Assembly (NCBI GenBank): GCA_037954235.1
Contig: JBBMOA010000018.1
Coordinates: 14,682,501 to 14,746,500, forward strand
DNA length: 64,000 bases
Direction: 5' to 3'
From: Aulostomus chinensis
Taxonomy: Eukaryota; Chordata; Actinopteri; Syngnathiformes; Aulostomidae
In this document: positions 48,801 to 58,868 of the stretch, in pieces
How the letters are laid out: the number at the start of each line of letters is the position of its first letter
Position numbering within the stretch: the stretch's first letter is position 1
Position numbers and translations under genes: made by a program
The notes under the pieces: model-generated
The model's input: only the letters and a program-made list of their open reading frames with translations
What the model was told of the DNA's origin: nothing
Database searches by the model: none

Positions 48801-49410
48801 CATCAAGACTCACCACCCACCCTCCACTCCTCAGCACCCCTCGCTCTGCTCATCGCTCCCCTGTCGCTTCATCCCTAACAGGTCTCCAAACCAGAACTCC
48901 CACCGCAACTGCAACAGCACACATTTCAACCAAAACACCCTCATCAACTCTTCCAACTGTGCTCTCACCAACAAAAGGACTGAAAGTCCCAGCAGCAGCA
49001 GGACCAGAGCACCGGTGGACTCTCTGTTACCGGGACTGGACCAGCCGCTCCCTGAGACCTGGACTGTGGTCAAGGAGGAGGACTTTGTCTTAGTGCTGGC
49101 TATTTACCAGTCTCACCTGGCTGAGGACCTGTGGACCGTCCCTGGCGCGATGGCAGATGATGGAACAATTCATCTGTTCTACGTGACAGCGGGGATCTCC
49201 CGGCCCGCCCTGCTGCGCCTCTTCCTCGCCATGGAGAAAGGAGCCCATTTGGCGTGCGGCTGTCCCTACCTGGTGTACGAGAAGGTGAAGGCGCTGCGGC
49301 TGGAGCCCATCTCTCCACAGGGCATGATCACTGTGGATGGAGAGATGGTTGAGTACGGGCCTGTTCAGGCTCAAATCCACCCGGGACTGGCCAGACTCAT
49401 ATACGGATGA
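36083..49410 (+). CDS. sphk1: Sphingosine kinase (sphk1 by synteny, sphk2-like features)
   Basis: This is a lipid kinase converting sphingosine to sphingosine-1-phosphate. Five exons, 36083-36500, 43629-43778, 46122-46216, 46518-46633 and 48501-49410, join in phase to 562 aa. Conserved diacylglycerol-kinase-type blocks occur in order: RVMILVNPHSGRGQALQLF (C1, about 154-172), WDALVIMAGDGLLFEVING (C2, about 207-225), LGILPGGSGNALAASV (C3, about 240-255), FLSLAWGFVADVDIESEKYR (C4), and HLFYVTAGISRPALLRLF followed by VDGEMVEYGPVQAQIHPG (C5). In C2 the usual SGDGL-x-HEV reads AGDGLLFEV, so Ser and His are replaced. The 140-residue N-terminal region (LTESALTIQR, DCIGCRAYRG) and the VEYGPVQAQ end resemble SPHK2. 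However, the neighbours are those of human SPHK1 at 17q25. A Ser/Asn/Pro-rich insert of about 90 residues separates C4 from C5. Teleost sphk1 may simply retain ancestral features; a tree would decide. Start chosen at the first ATG before the conserved N-terminal block. Confidence 0.88.
36853..36899. repeat. (CA)n microsatellite
   Basis: About 23 CA units lie in kinase intron 1. A GT/G-run rich tract at 36640-36679 precedes it. Confidence 0.95.
37336..37543 (+). other. Possible alternative first coding exon of the kinase
   Basis: An ATG-initiated open frame of 69 codons plus one base ends at a strong donor (GAG|GTGAGC at 37544). Its phase would splice in frame to the kinase exon at 43629. Mammalian SPHK1 uses several alternative 5' exons. 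The peptide itself (ending LCKLVRQADGNLR) matches nothing I recognise, so this is only a phase-and-splice-site argument. Confidence 0.15.
38985..39188. repeat. GGTTAGG-rich dispersed repeat leading into a TG array
   Basis: The segment carries degenerate GGTTAGGTTTAGGG-like units (39040-39140), flanked by GTGAGGACATTTTTGG at the left and CTCACAAAGATAGGAGTACAAGG at the right. It runs directly into the TG array at 39189. This arrangement is typical of a common teleost interspersed repeat. It is not true telomeric DNA because the units are irregular. Confidence 0.55.
39189..39249. repeat. (TG)n microsatellite
   Basis: About 27 TG units, ending tgcgtgtg. Confidence 0.97.
39303..39362. repeat. (TG)n microsatellite
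   Basis: About 28 TG units with one TTTG interruption. Confidence 0.97.
39544..39599. repeat. (CA)n microsatellite
   Basis: About 27 CA units, complementary in orientation to the two TG arrays 200-350 bp upstream. Confidence 0.97.
39937..39969. repeat. (TG)n microsatellite
   Basis: About 16 TG units, 150 bp upstream of a CA array of similar length. Confidence 0.95.
40122..40158. repeat. (CA)n microsatellite
   Basis: About 18 CA units, the inverted complement of the array at 39937. Confidence 0.95.
42207..42232. repeat. (GT)n microsatellite
   Basis: About 13 GT units. Confidence 0.9.
43809..43867. repeat. (CA)n microsatellite
   Basis: About 29 CA units beginning 30 bp after the donor of kinase exon 2. 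Confidence 0.97.
44045..44088. repeat. (AC)n microsatellite
   Basis: About 22 AC units in kinase intron 2. Confidence 0.97.
44202..44279. repeat. (AT)n microsatellite
   Basis: About 39 AT units, the longest array in the window. It is self-complementary and cruciform-prone. Confidence 0.97.
44432..44479. repeat. (GA)n microsatellite
   Basis: An imperfect GA array, homopurine on the plus strand. Confidence 0.95.
44597..44641. repeat. (GAT)n microsatellite
   Basis: An imperfect trinucleotide array of GAT/GGT units. Confidence 0.9.
45571..45628. repeat. (AC)n microsatellite
   Basis: An AC array with two ACTC interruptions. Confidence 0.95.
45766..45825. repeat. (CA)n / (CACG)n microsatellite
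   Basis: A CA array with CGCA variants, 140 bp after the previous array. Confidence 0.9.
47155..47910 (-). mobile_element. 3' end of a truncated non-LTR retrotransposon (L2/CR1-like)
   Basis: Read leftward, two overlapping frames encode the C-terminal part of a LINE reverse-transcriptase protein: YRYLGTIIDSKLTFN, then EAVCKKGHQRLFLLRRL, then NSLNQIIKRSGRLIGE and LLRSGRRFSVP. The frame changes near 47650, so the copy is broken. The 5' part, including the catalytic core, is absent. The 3' end carries short tandem units (CAAGGTT repeats at 47154-47179 on the plus strand), as expected for an L2/CR1-type 3' tail. It sits inside intron 4 of the kinase gene, in reverse orientation to it. Confidence 0.8.
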
Positions 49411-50485
49411 ACTCAGATTATGTTAATCTTTTTTTTTTCATGCTGTAGAACGTTCTAGTTTTACGCTCATATCTGTACGTATGCTGTGTTTTCAGAAGTG
49501 CCAAAGACGAAGCCTCTATTTTTCTATACAAAAAAAAAAATCCTATTTTTTACAGCCCCCCTTTTTCTGTCTTCGGTGTTTGATTCAGGGTCGAAATCAT
49601 GGATGGTCGTCATTGCTGCTGGCTGGGCCCAGCGCAGCTGGATAGGAGAGAGAGAGTGTGAGAGATCTTTATGTATGTATGTGTACATTCAAGTGTGTGT
49701 GTATGTGTGTGTTGTGCATGAGGAGCTTTGGCATGTAGCGGTGGCGGAGGAGTGCATCGTGCACTCTGCTGTCAGAGCTCATAAGCATGTCACACGTGAA
49801 GAGAAGCACATATTCCCATCCTGGGAGGTTCCAGTGGGACGGCCACGCCCCTTCTCCTACCGGCCGCCAGGCTGGGGAAGCTGAGGGGTCCTAACAGCAT
49901 CATCTCTCTCATCTGAAGAGGATTTGATGTTTGCAAATAATCTTTGTTGGTGTAAAAAAGCTCCAACATGTAGTGAGAATGCAACCCTTCTCCCCCTCCT
50001 GCTCCTCTTTCCTGTGTGTGAAAACTTCACCTCATCTGCAGCTATCAAGAGACTGTAGCAAAGAAACAAAAAAAACACCCCCGCTCCTCTCGCACACATA
50101 CATGATCTCTGCAGCACTTAGCGAGGGGGAGGGGCGTGGCCTGCTACTACGCACATGATACCCTCTCCTTTTACCATCTTAAGATTGTACTCTCCCTTGG
50201 TTGATAAGCCATCAGCACCTAATGTGTCCTTATTACTGAGCTTTACGTCTGCAAAAGCCTGAGAAACAGGCGCTTTTAAGTGAGCTTGCACATTCTGACA
50301 GGAATTAGAAAAAAAACGGGGGGGGGGGGGTCCACTGTGTGTGCAGCAGGAGGAAGTCGAGCGCTCTGTTCCGCTGTGTGGCCTTTTCACCGGTTGTGGG
50401 TGCCGTGGTGTAGCGAATGCGTGAGCGGTGCTCCAGAGCAGAGGGGAGTGCACATATTGGCTTTCTCACCCCCCCCCCCATCAAC

Positions 50486-50503
50486 ATACACACACACACA
50501 CAC

Positions 50504-50563
<60 letters not shown>

Positions 50564-50577
50564 ATACAAACACACAC
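50486..50577. repeat. (CA)n microsatellite
   Basis: A CA array with CGCA and AAACA interruptions about 1.1 kb after the kinase stop. Confidence 0.95.
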
Positions 50578-50782
50578 TTTCACATCAGTGTTTTTAAGGT
50601 CATGCTGACTGCACCAGAACTAGTACCCACCCACACGTCTCCAGCAGCTGAGTGTCTTCACGGAGAGCTGCCGACCTTTAAAACTCATTTTTATCCCAAA
50701 AAAATGGGGGGAAAAAAGATAAACAAACATAAACAAAAACTCTGGAACAGAAAGGGATTTTTCAGCTTTTCAAGGTTGTGAT

Positions 50783-50784
<2 letters not shown>

Positions 50785-50843
<59 letters not shown>

Positions 50844-50856
50844 ACACACACACACA
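50785..50856. repeat. (CA)n microsatellite
   Basis: About 36 CA units with one TACA interruption. Confidence 0.97.
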
Positions 50857-52248
50857 ACTTTTTTGCTGCTTTTTCTTGAGCTCATGAAGGAGCCGAAATA
50901 TAATTTCTACAAAAGCAGGACTTTTCTGTACTTGAAGTAGCATCTGTACGTTTTGACGTCACTGCAGTGCCGATTCTTGCCTCGAACCTCTCACACACCT
51001 GCTGTAAAGACTCATGGCTACAGCTCATGCGCAACATACCGATACGTAACCTCAGTTTTGCGCTTTTACGCATTTTTGCAGACTGCAGTCGTGTTGTTCT
51101 TCGTTTCTTTCTTGGTTTTTGTTGTTGTTTTTTTTCTGTTGCAGCTGCTCACCTGCAATGTACATTACCAAATGTGTAAAAGACATCTCATAAGAGTAGA
51201 TAGAAGCTATGCAAACGCCAAGTCATGGTGGCAGATATCCAGACTGAGGGGTCCCTCTGCTGGACCGCAAATCAGTAATACTCATTCAGCCACATATTTT
51301 ATATGATACAATCTCCTCAAACTGCCACCATTTTCTCATTTTCTAAATATTTAATAAGGATAATGAGTAGATTAGGCTCAGCTCAGACAGATATTTATGA
51401 ACGCCGACATCCATCTTATTGTAATTCAGAAACGCGGCTGCAAAAAGCTGTGTAATGACACCATCTCAGTAGGATCCTGTTACACTGCTGTTAATCTATC
51501 TAATCTCTACCGTTAATTTATTGTGACGTAGCAGCACTTTTGCGCTGTCATAACATTTTATACGCGGTTAAGGAAAGTTGCCTCACACCATCAAATCCAA
51601 TTGTACAAAACTCTCTGGGGGAAAGGTTTTTAATTTAAACGTATGAATGTTTTTTATGAGCTCAGTTCTGAAATAACCTGATTTGCAGACGCGGTCTATG
51701 ATGGATTCGTTTTCTTTGAATTAATTATGTTGGGTTTTTTTTGTCTGCAGCAGTAACTTGTTTTTTAAGAGATCTGCGCGATACGGTTGATTATATTCTA
51801 CTAAGGCAATGTGTGTGTTATTATCGGGAAGTTGTATGTTTGCTGCTGTATTGTCTATAAAAAAAAGTGCCTTATCTGTGACACGGGACAGCAGATGTGC
51901 AGTGAAGAGAAACACACGTTCAGTTCCAATTGGGAGAAATGATTTGCTTCTACTTTGTGTCATACGCCGCCTTCAAATGGGGTCGCGACCTTGTGAGTGG
52001 GGCTTGCCGTGTCAAACGTTCCATTTGAAGGCAGCAGTGTGATGTCACCTTTTGGCGTGGCGGAGGACAAACACACTGATGCTTTTCCTCTGCTGTTGAC
52101 GATGTGAGGATTTTTATAAGAGGGGCTTAAAAGGGGTTAAAGGTCACCGAACTGGCTGTTAACAACCAGGTCATTTACCCCCCCCCCCCCACCCCAGCCC
52201 ACCCCCCCTCCCTGCAATTTCTATGGACGAGTTCTTTTTTTTTAGACC

Positions 52249-52254
52249 AATAAA
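52249..52254 (+). terminator. Candidate kinase polyadenylation signal
   Basis: AATAAA lies 2.8 kb after the kinase stop. A second AATAAA is at 53144-53149. Either could end the transcript, and which is used cannot be told from sequence alone. Confidence 0.3.
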
Positions 52255-55200
52255 CATAGTCCTGAAAAAGTGTTTGTGTATTTATTCAGATTAAGTTTGT
52301 GATGATTGAGATAATCAATAATACGGTTCTTTTTTTCTTTTTCTTTTTTTTGCTTGGCGGGGAAATCAAGGCTAAAATTGTACGTTGATTACGTTTTCTT
52401 GTGATTTAATCAGCTAAAATGAACAATAACCAAACTGCTAAAATGCGACCAAGATTAACATGCATTTTAAGCAAGAGACTAAATCAAATTCAGCTGCACT
52501 AAAAACAAAAAAAATGAAAAGACACATTTTCATTGTCTGTTTTTGATGATTTTAAAGGTTACAAAGGTTTTCTTTCTGCTGCAAAAATGAAGAAATAGAA
52601 TTCAACTGTAATAAAATCAAGAGAAGACCTTTGTCCCTAAATACGCTTGAGGTGGTATAAGAAAAAGTCCAAGTTTTCACATTTGATTTCAATTTAAGTG
52701 AATAAAAGTCCTGGGGGGGGAGGGGGGCGGGGACTACAACAAAGTTACATAACTGCTAATTCTTGATCTTCAACTGAAGTCTTTTTATTCACTTTTTTCC
52801 TTTTCCACACCAAAAAAATGCCACCAAAACTTACAGGACAATACAACATCAAATCAAACCACAGCATGAATTAACAAAACATTTGGTCTTGTTTCCACGG
52901 AAACAACATTATATCAATCCCTCACGGGGCTGCTGGACTTAGTTAACCTCATCACATTTGTAACTGTGGAACACATCCCCAAACTTGATCTCATCTCGTT
53001 CCAAAATCATCTTTTGTGTCAATTCTTCAATTTGCTTCACTCCGAGAAGATCCCAAAAATGGACTAGTTGTGTTCCTACTGAGAAATACTTTGGTTTGTA
53101 TGTGTCGTAAAATCTAGGCCTGTGAGTTCCTCATCATTGTTTTAATAAAGCTAACATTTCAAATGTACTCTCTGACCGTTTGTTCAACCCGAAGCCTTAG
53201 AGCCGCGTAATTTAATCAGCTGACAGAACATGAACGAGGACGATGATTCTAATTCAGCAGTCCTGCAGAACAGGCAGAACCAAAACTTCCTATCAGACAA
53301 GACCGATTATCAATCTTGAACATATCTGAACATATATTCCATATCTGAATGCTGTTGAGGAATGATGCCCACTGAATGCATCGGTTGTGGTCGCGGTGCT
53401 GTAACTCCCTTCTCTGTCCTCTAGATGGAGACACAGCCTTCCTCTTCATGTCCTGGTGCCTCAACGCATGAAGACATTTTTTATAGCTCTCCCAAATGAA
53501 AACTGTACAATAGTGATAATGGTTCCCCATCGAAATCACAGACTTGAGAGGTTAGTGTAGATTAAATAAGCCCCATATTTAATTGAAAGCCTCAATAAAA
53601 CCTTTTCAGAGTAAATTAAACACTGAAACCTTCATGGTAGGTTAGATTTATCAGGGAGACATTAGACTGAGCTCAACTGGCAGCTGAGTGTATTAAACAC
53701 TCCATGAAACATGACGACCTGCAGATGGCAATCTAGTTCAGGTAAATGTGGTTTCTTTGTGTGTGTGTGTGCGTGAGTGTGTGTATGAGTGTGTGTAACT
53801 TAGCATCCCACAGCAGTTGTTAAAATGTGCACAGATGCATTGTTCCACCGGCAGCTGCAGATCTTTTTCTGCGTCCTGTCTTTGTCTGGCGGTGTAGTTC
53901 TGTGTTGGCAGTTGCAGCGAAGGTCACCTCTACGCTGTCACCACAATAAAGTACTGCCTGTGTCAACTTCAAACACATAATACAGAACCTATAAAGTTGT
54001 TTTCTTCTTTTGGGTTGTTTTATTTTGCATGTGTTCGAACAGTGGAGCGACCTGCCTGTGATTCAAACCCATGTGGGTGTGATGGGGCATCATCCTGAGG
54101 GTTTATAAACCTAAGGCCAGCTCACTCAAGGTTGCAATGTCCAGCAAATTCCACCCTCACGTGACCGGAAGAAGAAAATGTCCAGTCTTTCAGGGTTGTC
54201 AACTTTTCACATTTCATGTCAGGACCCTTCAAGACGCCAACCTGGCTACAAAACACCATGGTAACACATGCTTTGAGCGTAGGCATTACAGATTACCAAA
54301 ACTAATTTGTTGCCTGACTGCCTCCTTTTAATCGGGCCAACTATTTTGGATTGGATTGGAGGGACTTTATCGTCCCCCAGGGCAATAAGGTGTCAACAAT
54401 TCCTTCAACTGCTGTTAAGACATGAGATTAGAGGTACAGAGGCTGTGTACTGTACCACCCTGCCCTGTAAAATCTTTTGGAAAATCGCAAAGGTCTTCAT
54501 GAAATCCAAAACAGCTCCCTGTGGGATGGTTCGGCCTCCTTTTATCACCTTATATCAGGGTGTTCTGGGGTCCTCAGCTCTCTGGGTCTGGATAAGGTTA
54601 CAGCTCTACACGACTTCAAGCTGCTCTGTTCGATTAATTTCAAACAGGATTGTTAGTCCCTTACAAAAGTGGACAGAGTCAATTTCAGGAGGTATTCTGT
54701 AAAGTAGACTTCAGCATTTGGCACATCTAAACTATGTCCTCACACATAAACAACTGAAAGTGTCTTCTACATTCCACAGCTCTCTGGGAACCCCTTTCAT
54801 TGTCTGAGAGATTGACCCGTGTAGGGTCAAAAGAGAGATGCACCTGTAGTATATAAGCTACTGGTGATGTTTAAAGGGAACTGGGTAAAGGAATCAGTAT
54901 GGCCTGCCCCATCATATTTGACCTGTATTAACTGAACAAGCCTGACCTGACCTAAGTCCTGGCCTATGCTCCACCCCGCAGTGAGCTGGCTGGTAAAGCA
55001 ATAAACTCCTGGTCCTCTGTAAGCCAGTTAGGAAGCTTCCCTAGCTGTCTCTGAGTCAGGTTCCTTTTAAGGTCTGGAAACGGCATTTTGGGATTTTGCT
55101 CGATCGTCTTCTTTATCTCCCCTCACGTGTGCAGATGTTGCAGTGGACCTGTTGCTTTTGTCCAGCCTCCTCCAGAGAAACTACTCTTGACTCTGCTTAC

Positions 55201-55469
55201 CGTGATGAAGCTAATTTTTCTAACTCCACTGGAAATGTTTGAGGAGAAATGGTTACAATCCAAATTTTAGCTTCAGTGTTTCACAATATCTTAGATTAGC
55301 TTCAATCAGATTTAGAGGTTAACATAGCTCATGAACCGTCCTCCACTTATTACATTAAGTCTTCTCTTCAAGTCATTTCAAATGTTGGCATAAGGGACAC
55401 TCCACTTAGTCCTTTTATTACCGCCTTTTAGAAAGAATGAATGAATGAGGTAAAGAAAGAACTCAGTCA

Positions 55470-55640
55470 CCATACATAAAGTGACCTCTTCAACTCACAT
55501 TAGCTGCGGTGTACCGCAGGGCTCAATTTTAGTTCCAATATTTTTTTTTTGTCTCCACAATTTTTTACCTACAATAACACGTACTTCCACTGCAATGCTG
55601 ATGACGTAAATGTGCCCTCCTCTGGTGGCCCAAAAAGTCT
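55470..55640 (+). mobile_element. Decayed LINE reverse-transcriptase fragment
   Basis: The plus strand reads THISCGVPQGSILVP, and after a disrupted T-rich stretch TYFHCNADD. These correspond to the GVPQGS and YADD motifs of non-LTR retrotransposon reverse transcriptase, with the YADD tyrosine position changed. The intervening frame is broken. It is a relic with no coding capacity, in opposite orientation to the LINE piece at 47155. Confidence 0.65.
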
Positions 55641-57547
55641 GGCTGCTGCTTTCGATCGTTTAGTGATGTCAACTGATGGGGGGGCAGAGAATGGTCTTGG
55701 TTAAAAAAAAAAAAAATCCAGAATCTTATCGTTCAGTGCTTCAGAGAAGCCTTGGTTCCTCATCTCTCAAAAATTTGGGAATACTGCATTCTCTTGATGA
55801 ATTCACCTGATGACCACAAAACCTCACCGGCACCTCCACAGAGAACTGAAAACTCTCTTTTCTTTTCCTGTCCCACCTGCAAAGGTGCTCCATTCCAAAG
55901 CACCTCAGCCACACCGAAACAGAAAAGGCTGCACGTTTGCTTGAGCATCATTTAATCAATAAGCAGGAACCAGTCTTCTCTTCGATGATCCTCATACATA
56001 TGTGAACACCTGCACAGCAAGTTCTGTCCTGCACCTCCCTCCAGTGATGGAATAGCTTGCTCAAGGGCTTGAAGGCATTCATTTTCTGCCGCTCAGATTT
56101 GGATTCAAAGAAGCTACAAATCGCAGATCCAGCAAAGTGTCTCACTGTCTGTATTTGTAAGTGCTGCTCCCTCCCTTTTCTATTTTTTTCCCCCTGATTT
56201 TTACAGCATTAATTAAATGCCCGTCTAACAGTAAGCTGCATGCCGCGGGAGGGAGTGGGACAGAATAATCTCTTCTCTAGGTCTTCTCTTCCTGGTGCTC
56301 TGCCTCAACACATCCAAAGCCATTGGTTGTTGTATTCTTTTTTTTGTGTGTGTCAGGGCAGCCCGTATCCCAGCTATTGGGAGCTGGGTTTGCAAAAAAA
56401 AAAAAAGAAAAAAACAACAACGAAACAATCTCATGTGCCTTTCAAAATGTGCCAGTTAGCCTTGAGCTAGTCTGGCCATGTCAAAGAAGGCTCGCTCTCA
56501 TCCTCTACACTCACGTGGGGCCTGAAACTGCGCTAAGCGCCAGTCTGACATTATAGTCAGGGACACCAACGCCAGTCAGGATGCAGGAAAATAAGAAACC
56601 CTGGGTTACCGCAAATACTTTTAAAATAGAATAAGTCATATTGCATTTATATATTTTCATGCATCATCATAACACCTTGATTTATTGAATAATTGTTTAC
56701 CACATGTCTGTGGTTCCAGTTTTGACTTATTACATTTTTATGTAAAGCACCTATTTTTGAAAAAGGGCTACATACATAGATTTATTATGATTATTATTTA
56801 CATCCTCCCAAATTTAAAGCTCCACACTGCTGTTTTTTTTTTAAGGCATGGCAATAACAGAGGCTTTTGCTTTCTCCCCCCCCCCCCCGTCCCAGAATTC
56901 ATTTCTCTATTTCCATTTGTAATTTCTCTTTCTTATGATAATTATGAAAAAAGGCAATACAATAAAGCAAATATTTAATTTAGGGGACCAATTGAAATAT
57001 CAATTATTCAAGCTCACAAAAGTTAAGTTTTGTTAAGTTTTTGGTTTCAGTCACCAAATCTGATGTTTCAACAGTTACTATTTCATGGTGAGATTTAAAT
57101 TCAGTTTTGACAACTGATGCATCATAAACTGAATGGAATTTTCCAGCTTCAACAAAATATTAATTGATTATCCAGAGTTGGCACCAAACTCCAATATTTG
57201 GGAGGCTCCAAACAAGCATGTACCTGACTACCCTTTGAAATATGTAAAAGAGCTTCACACCCTTCCTCCCTGCAGATCCAGACACATTCACCTGGGAGAG
57301 GTGAAGCCATCCACTACATTCACTCATCAAGCCAAGTAAAATTTTATTGAAATAGCACCGTTTGCCAGAGGGGAGGGTTTATTATCCGTAAAACCTACAT
57401 GAAGTGTGTTCTTCTCTGGGGGGGAAGGTTAGATCCTGTGCCACATATGCATTATTTCTCTAAGTTTATTGGACACTGTGTCAGATGACATTATAACATT
57501 TTTGGCCTCCAGAGAGTGTGTGCTCACTCGTCGTCTGGATCCACGCT

Positions 57548-57573
57548 GCTTTGCCCCCCCCCCCCCCCCCCCC
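57548..57573. repeat. Poly-C tract
   Basis: A run of about 26 C that generates spurious poly-proline frames. Confidence 0.95.
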
Positions 57574-58064
57574 AGGAGAGAAAAGAAACCACGCCTTGAA
57601 TCAGGTGATGAAGATATTGTACCACTGTACATTTGTGTAAAAAACAGAACCCCGCAGCTCCTGCAAGGTGACGCCACAAATCTCAGGGTGTCAGTTTTGC
57701 ACCGTATTAACGCTGCTTCAGTGCTTTGTAGTTTCCTTGCACCAAACCACTGCGACGCAGATGAGAAAGGGCAGACACCCGAAAAATACCATGTGGCTCT
57801 CCTTTTATTACTATTCACCTCACGGGGATTCTATTTAACGGGTCATGCAAGCTTAATATGCGACCCACCTGGTGGATCCTGCGCTCAAAGATCTCAACAG
57901 CTGCTGCCTCTGACATCGTCTTCCATCACACTTTTGAATGTCTACCCCAAGTTACCTTTGAGAAGGAAAAAAAAACCTTTAGGGAAAAATACTGGATAGT
58001 TTTGAGAAGTTATACTTCAGAACATACTATTTTCATTCCAAGTTCTATCCTAGCTGACATTAGG

Positions 58065-58362
58065 CGAGAGGCGGGGTTCACCTGGACAGGTCACCGGTCC
58101 ATCACAGGACCAACACATAGAGACAGACAACCATTCACACTCACAGTCACACCTACGGTCAATTTAGAGTATCAATCAGCCTCGTCCTCTCTTGATGTCT
58201 TTGGACTGTGGGAGGAAGCTGGAGTACCAGAGAGAACCCACACAGGAACAGGGAGAACATGGAGACTCCACACAGAAAGATCCTGTGCTGGAGCCGGGGC
58301 TTGAACCCAGAACCTTCTTGCTGTGAGGCCACAGTGCTGACCACTGCACCACTGAGCCGCAT
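58065..58362 (-). mobile_element. tRNA-derived SINE, copy 3, 3'-truncated
   Basis: Same family as 5218-5591 and in the same orientation (head at right). A perfect B box, GGTTCAAGCCC, lies on the minus strand near 58300. The left end starts inside the body (ggcgagaggcggggtt) and lacks the (GGAT)n tail, and I see no flanking duplication. It is therefore a truncated or old copy. Confidence 0.8.
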
Positions 58363-58637
58363 GTTTATGCATCTCATTAACTTGATATTCCAGCAGGGTC
58401 CTATTGACGGAGGCTCTGTGACGACATAGAAGTAGAAGAAGTAAACATGCAGAAACATTATCATTCATCACCATGTGGAAATTAAAGAAAACGCGTCTTC
58501 ATCTGCTTTAAACCGGCTAATGAGATAATTAATGACCCAGACGACTGAGTGAGCATCACCACTCATTAATGACTAATATCATGTGTGTCAAAAGATTTTC
58601 TTGAATTAACCCCCAGACCATGTCCATGTTCGACCCT

Positions 58638-58638
<1 letters not shown>

Positions 58639-58703
<65 letters not shown>
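58639..58703. repeat. (CA)n microsatellite
   Basis: About 32 CA units. Shorter TG arrays follow at 58837-58867 and 59001-59022. Confidence 0.97.
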
Positions 58704-58705
<2 letters not shown>

Positions 58706-58835
58706 TTTGCTCTCAATGTGTGTGTGTGTAAGGCAATAAATCTATATCTTTATGTGTGTTTGCGTGTGAGCTGCTTGACACTTGAAGCACCCAGAGGGCT
58801 GTTCAAAACAGAGACGCAAGCAGGACAGTCACCAC

Positions 58836-58836
<1 letters not shown>

Positions 58837-58867
<31 letters not shown>
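58837..58867. repeat. (TG)n microsatellite
   Basis: About 15 TG units. Confidence 0.95.

Positions 58868-58868
<1 letters not shown>

Noticed and set aside
57469..57999. 176-codon open frame in the gene-poor interval
   Set aside because: It spans a poly-C run that supplies prolines, has no family resemblance and no splice context. Chance is the simpler reading.
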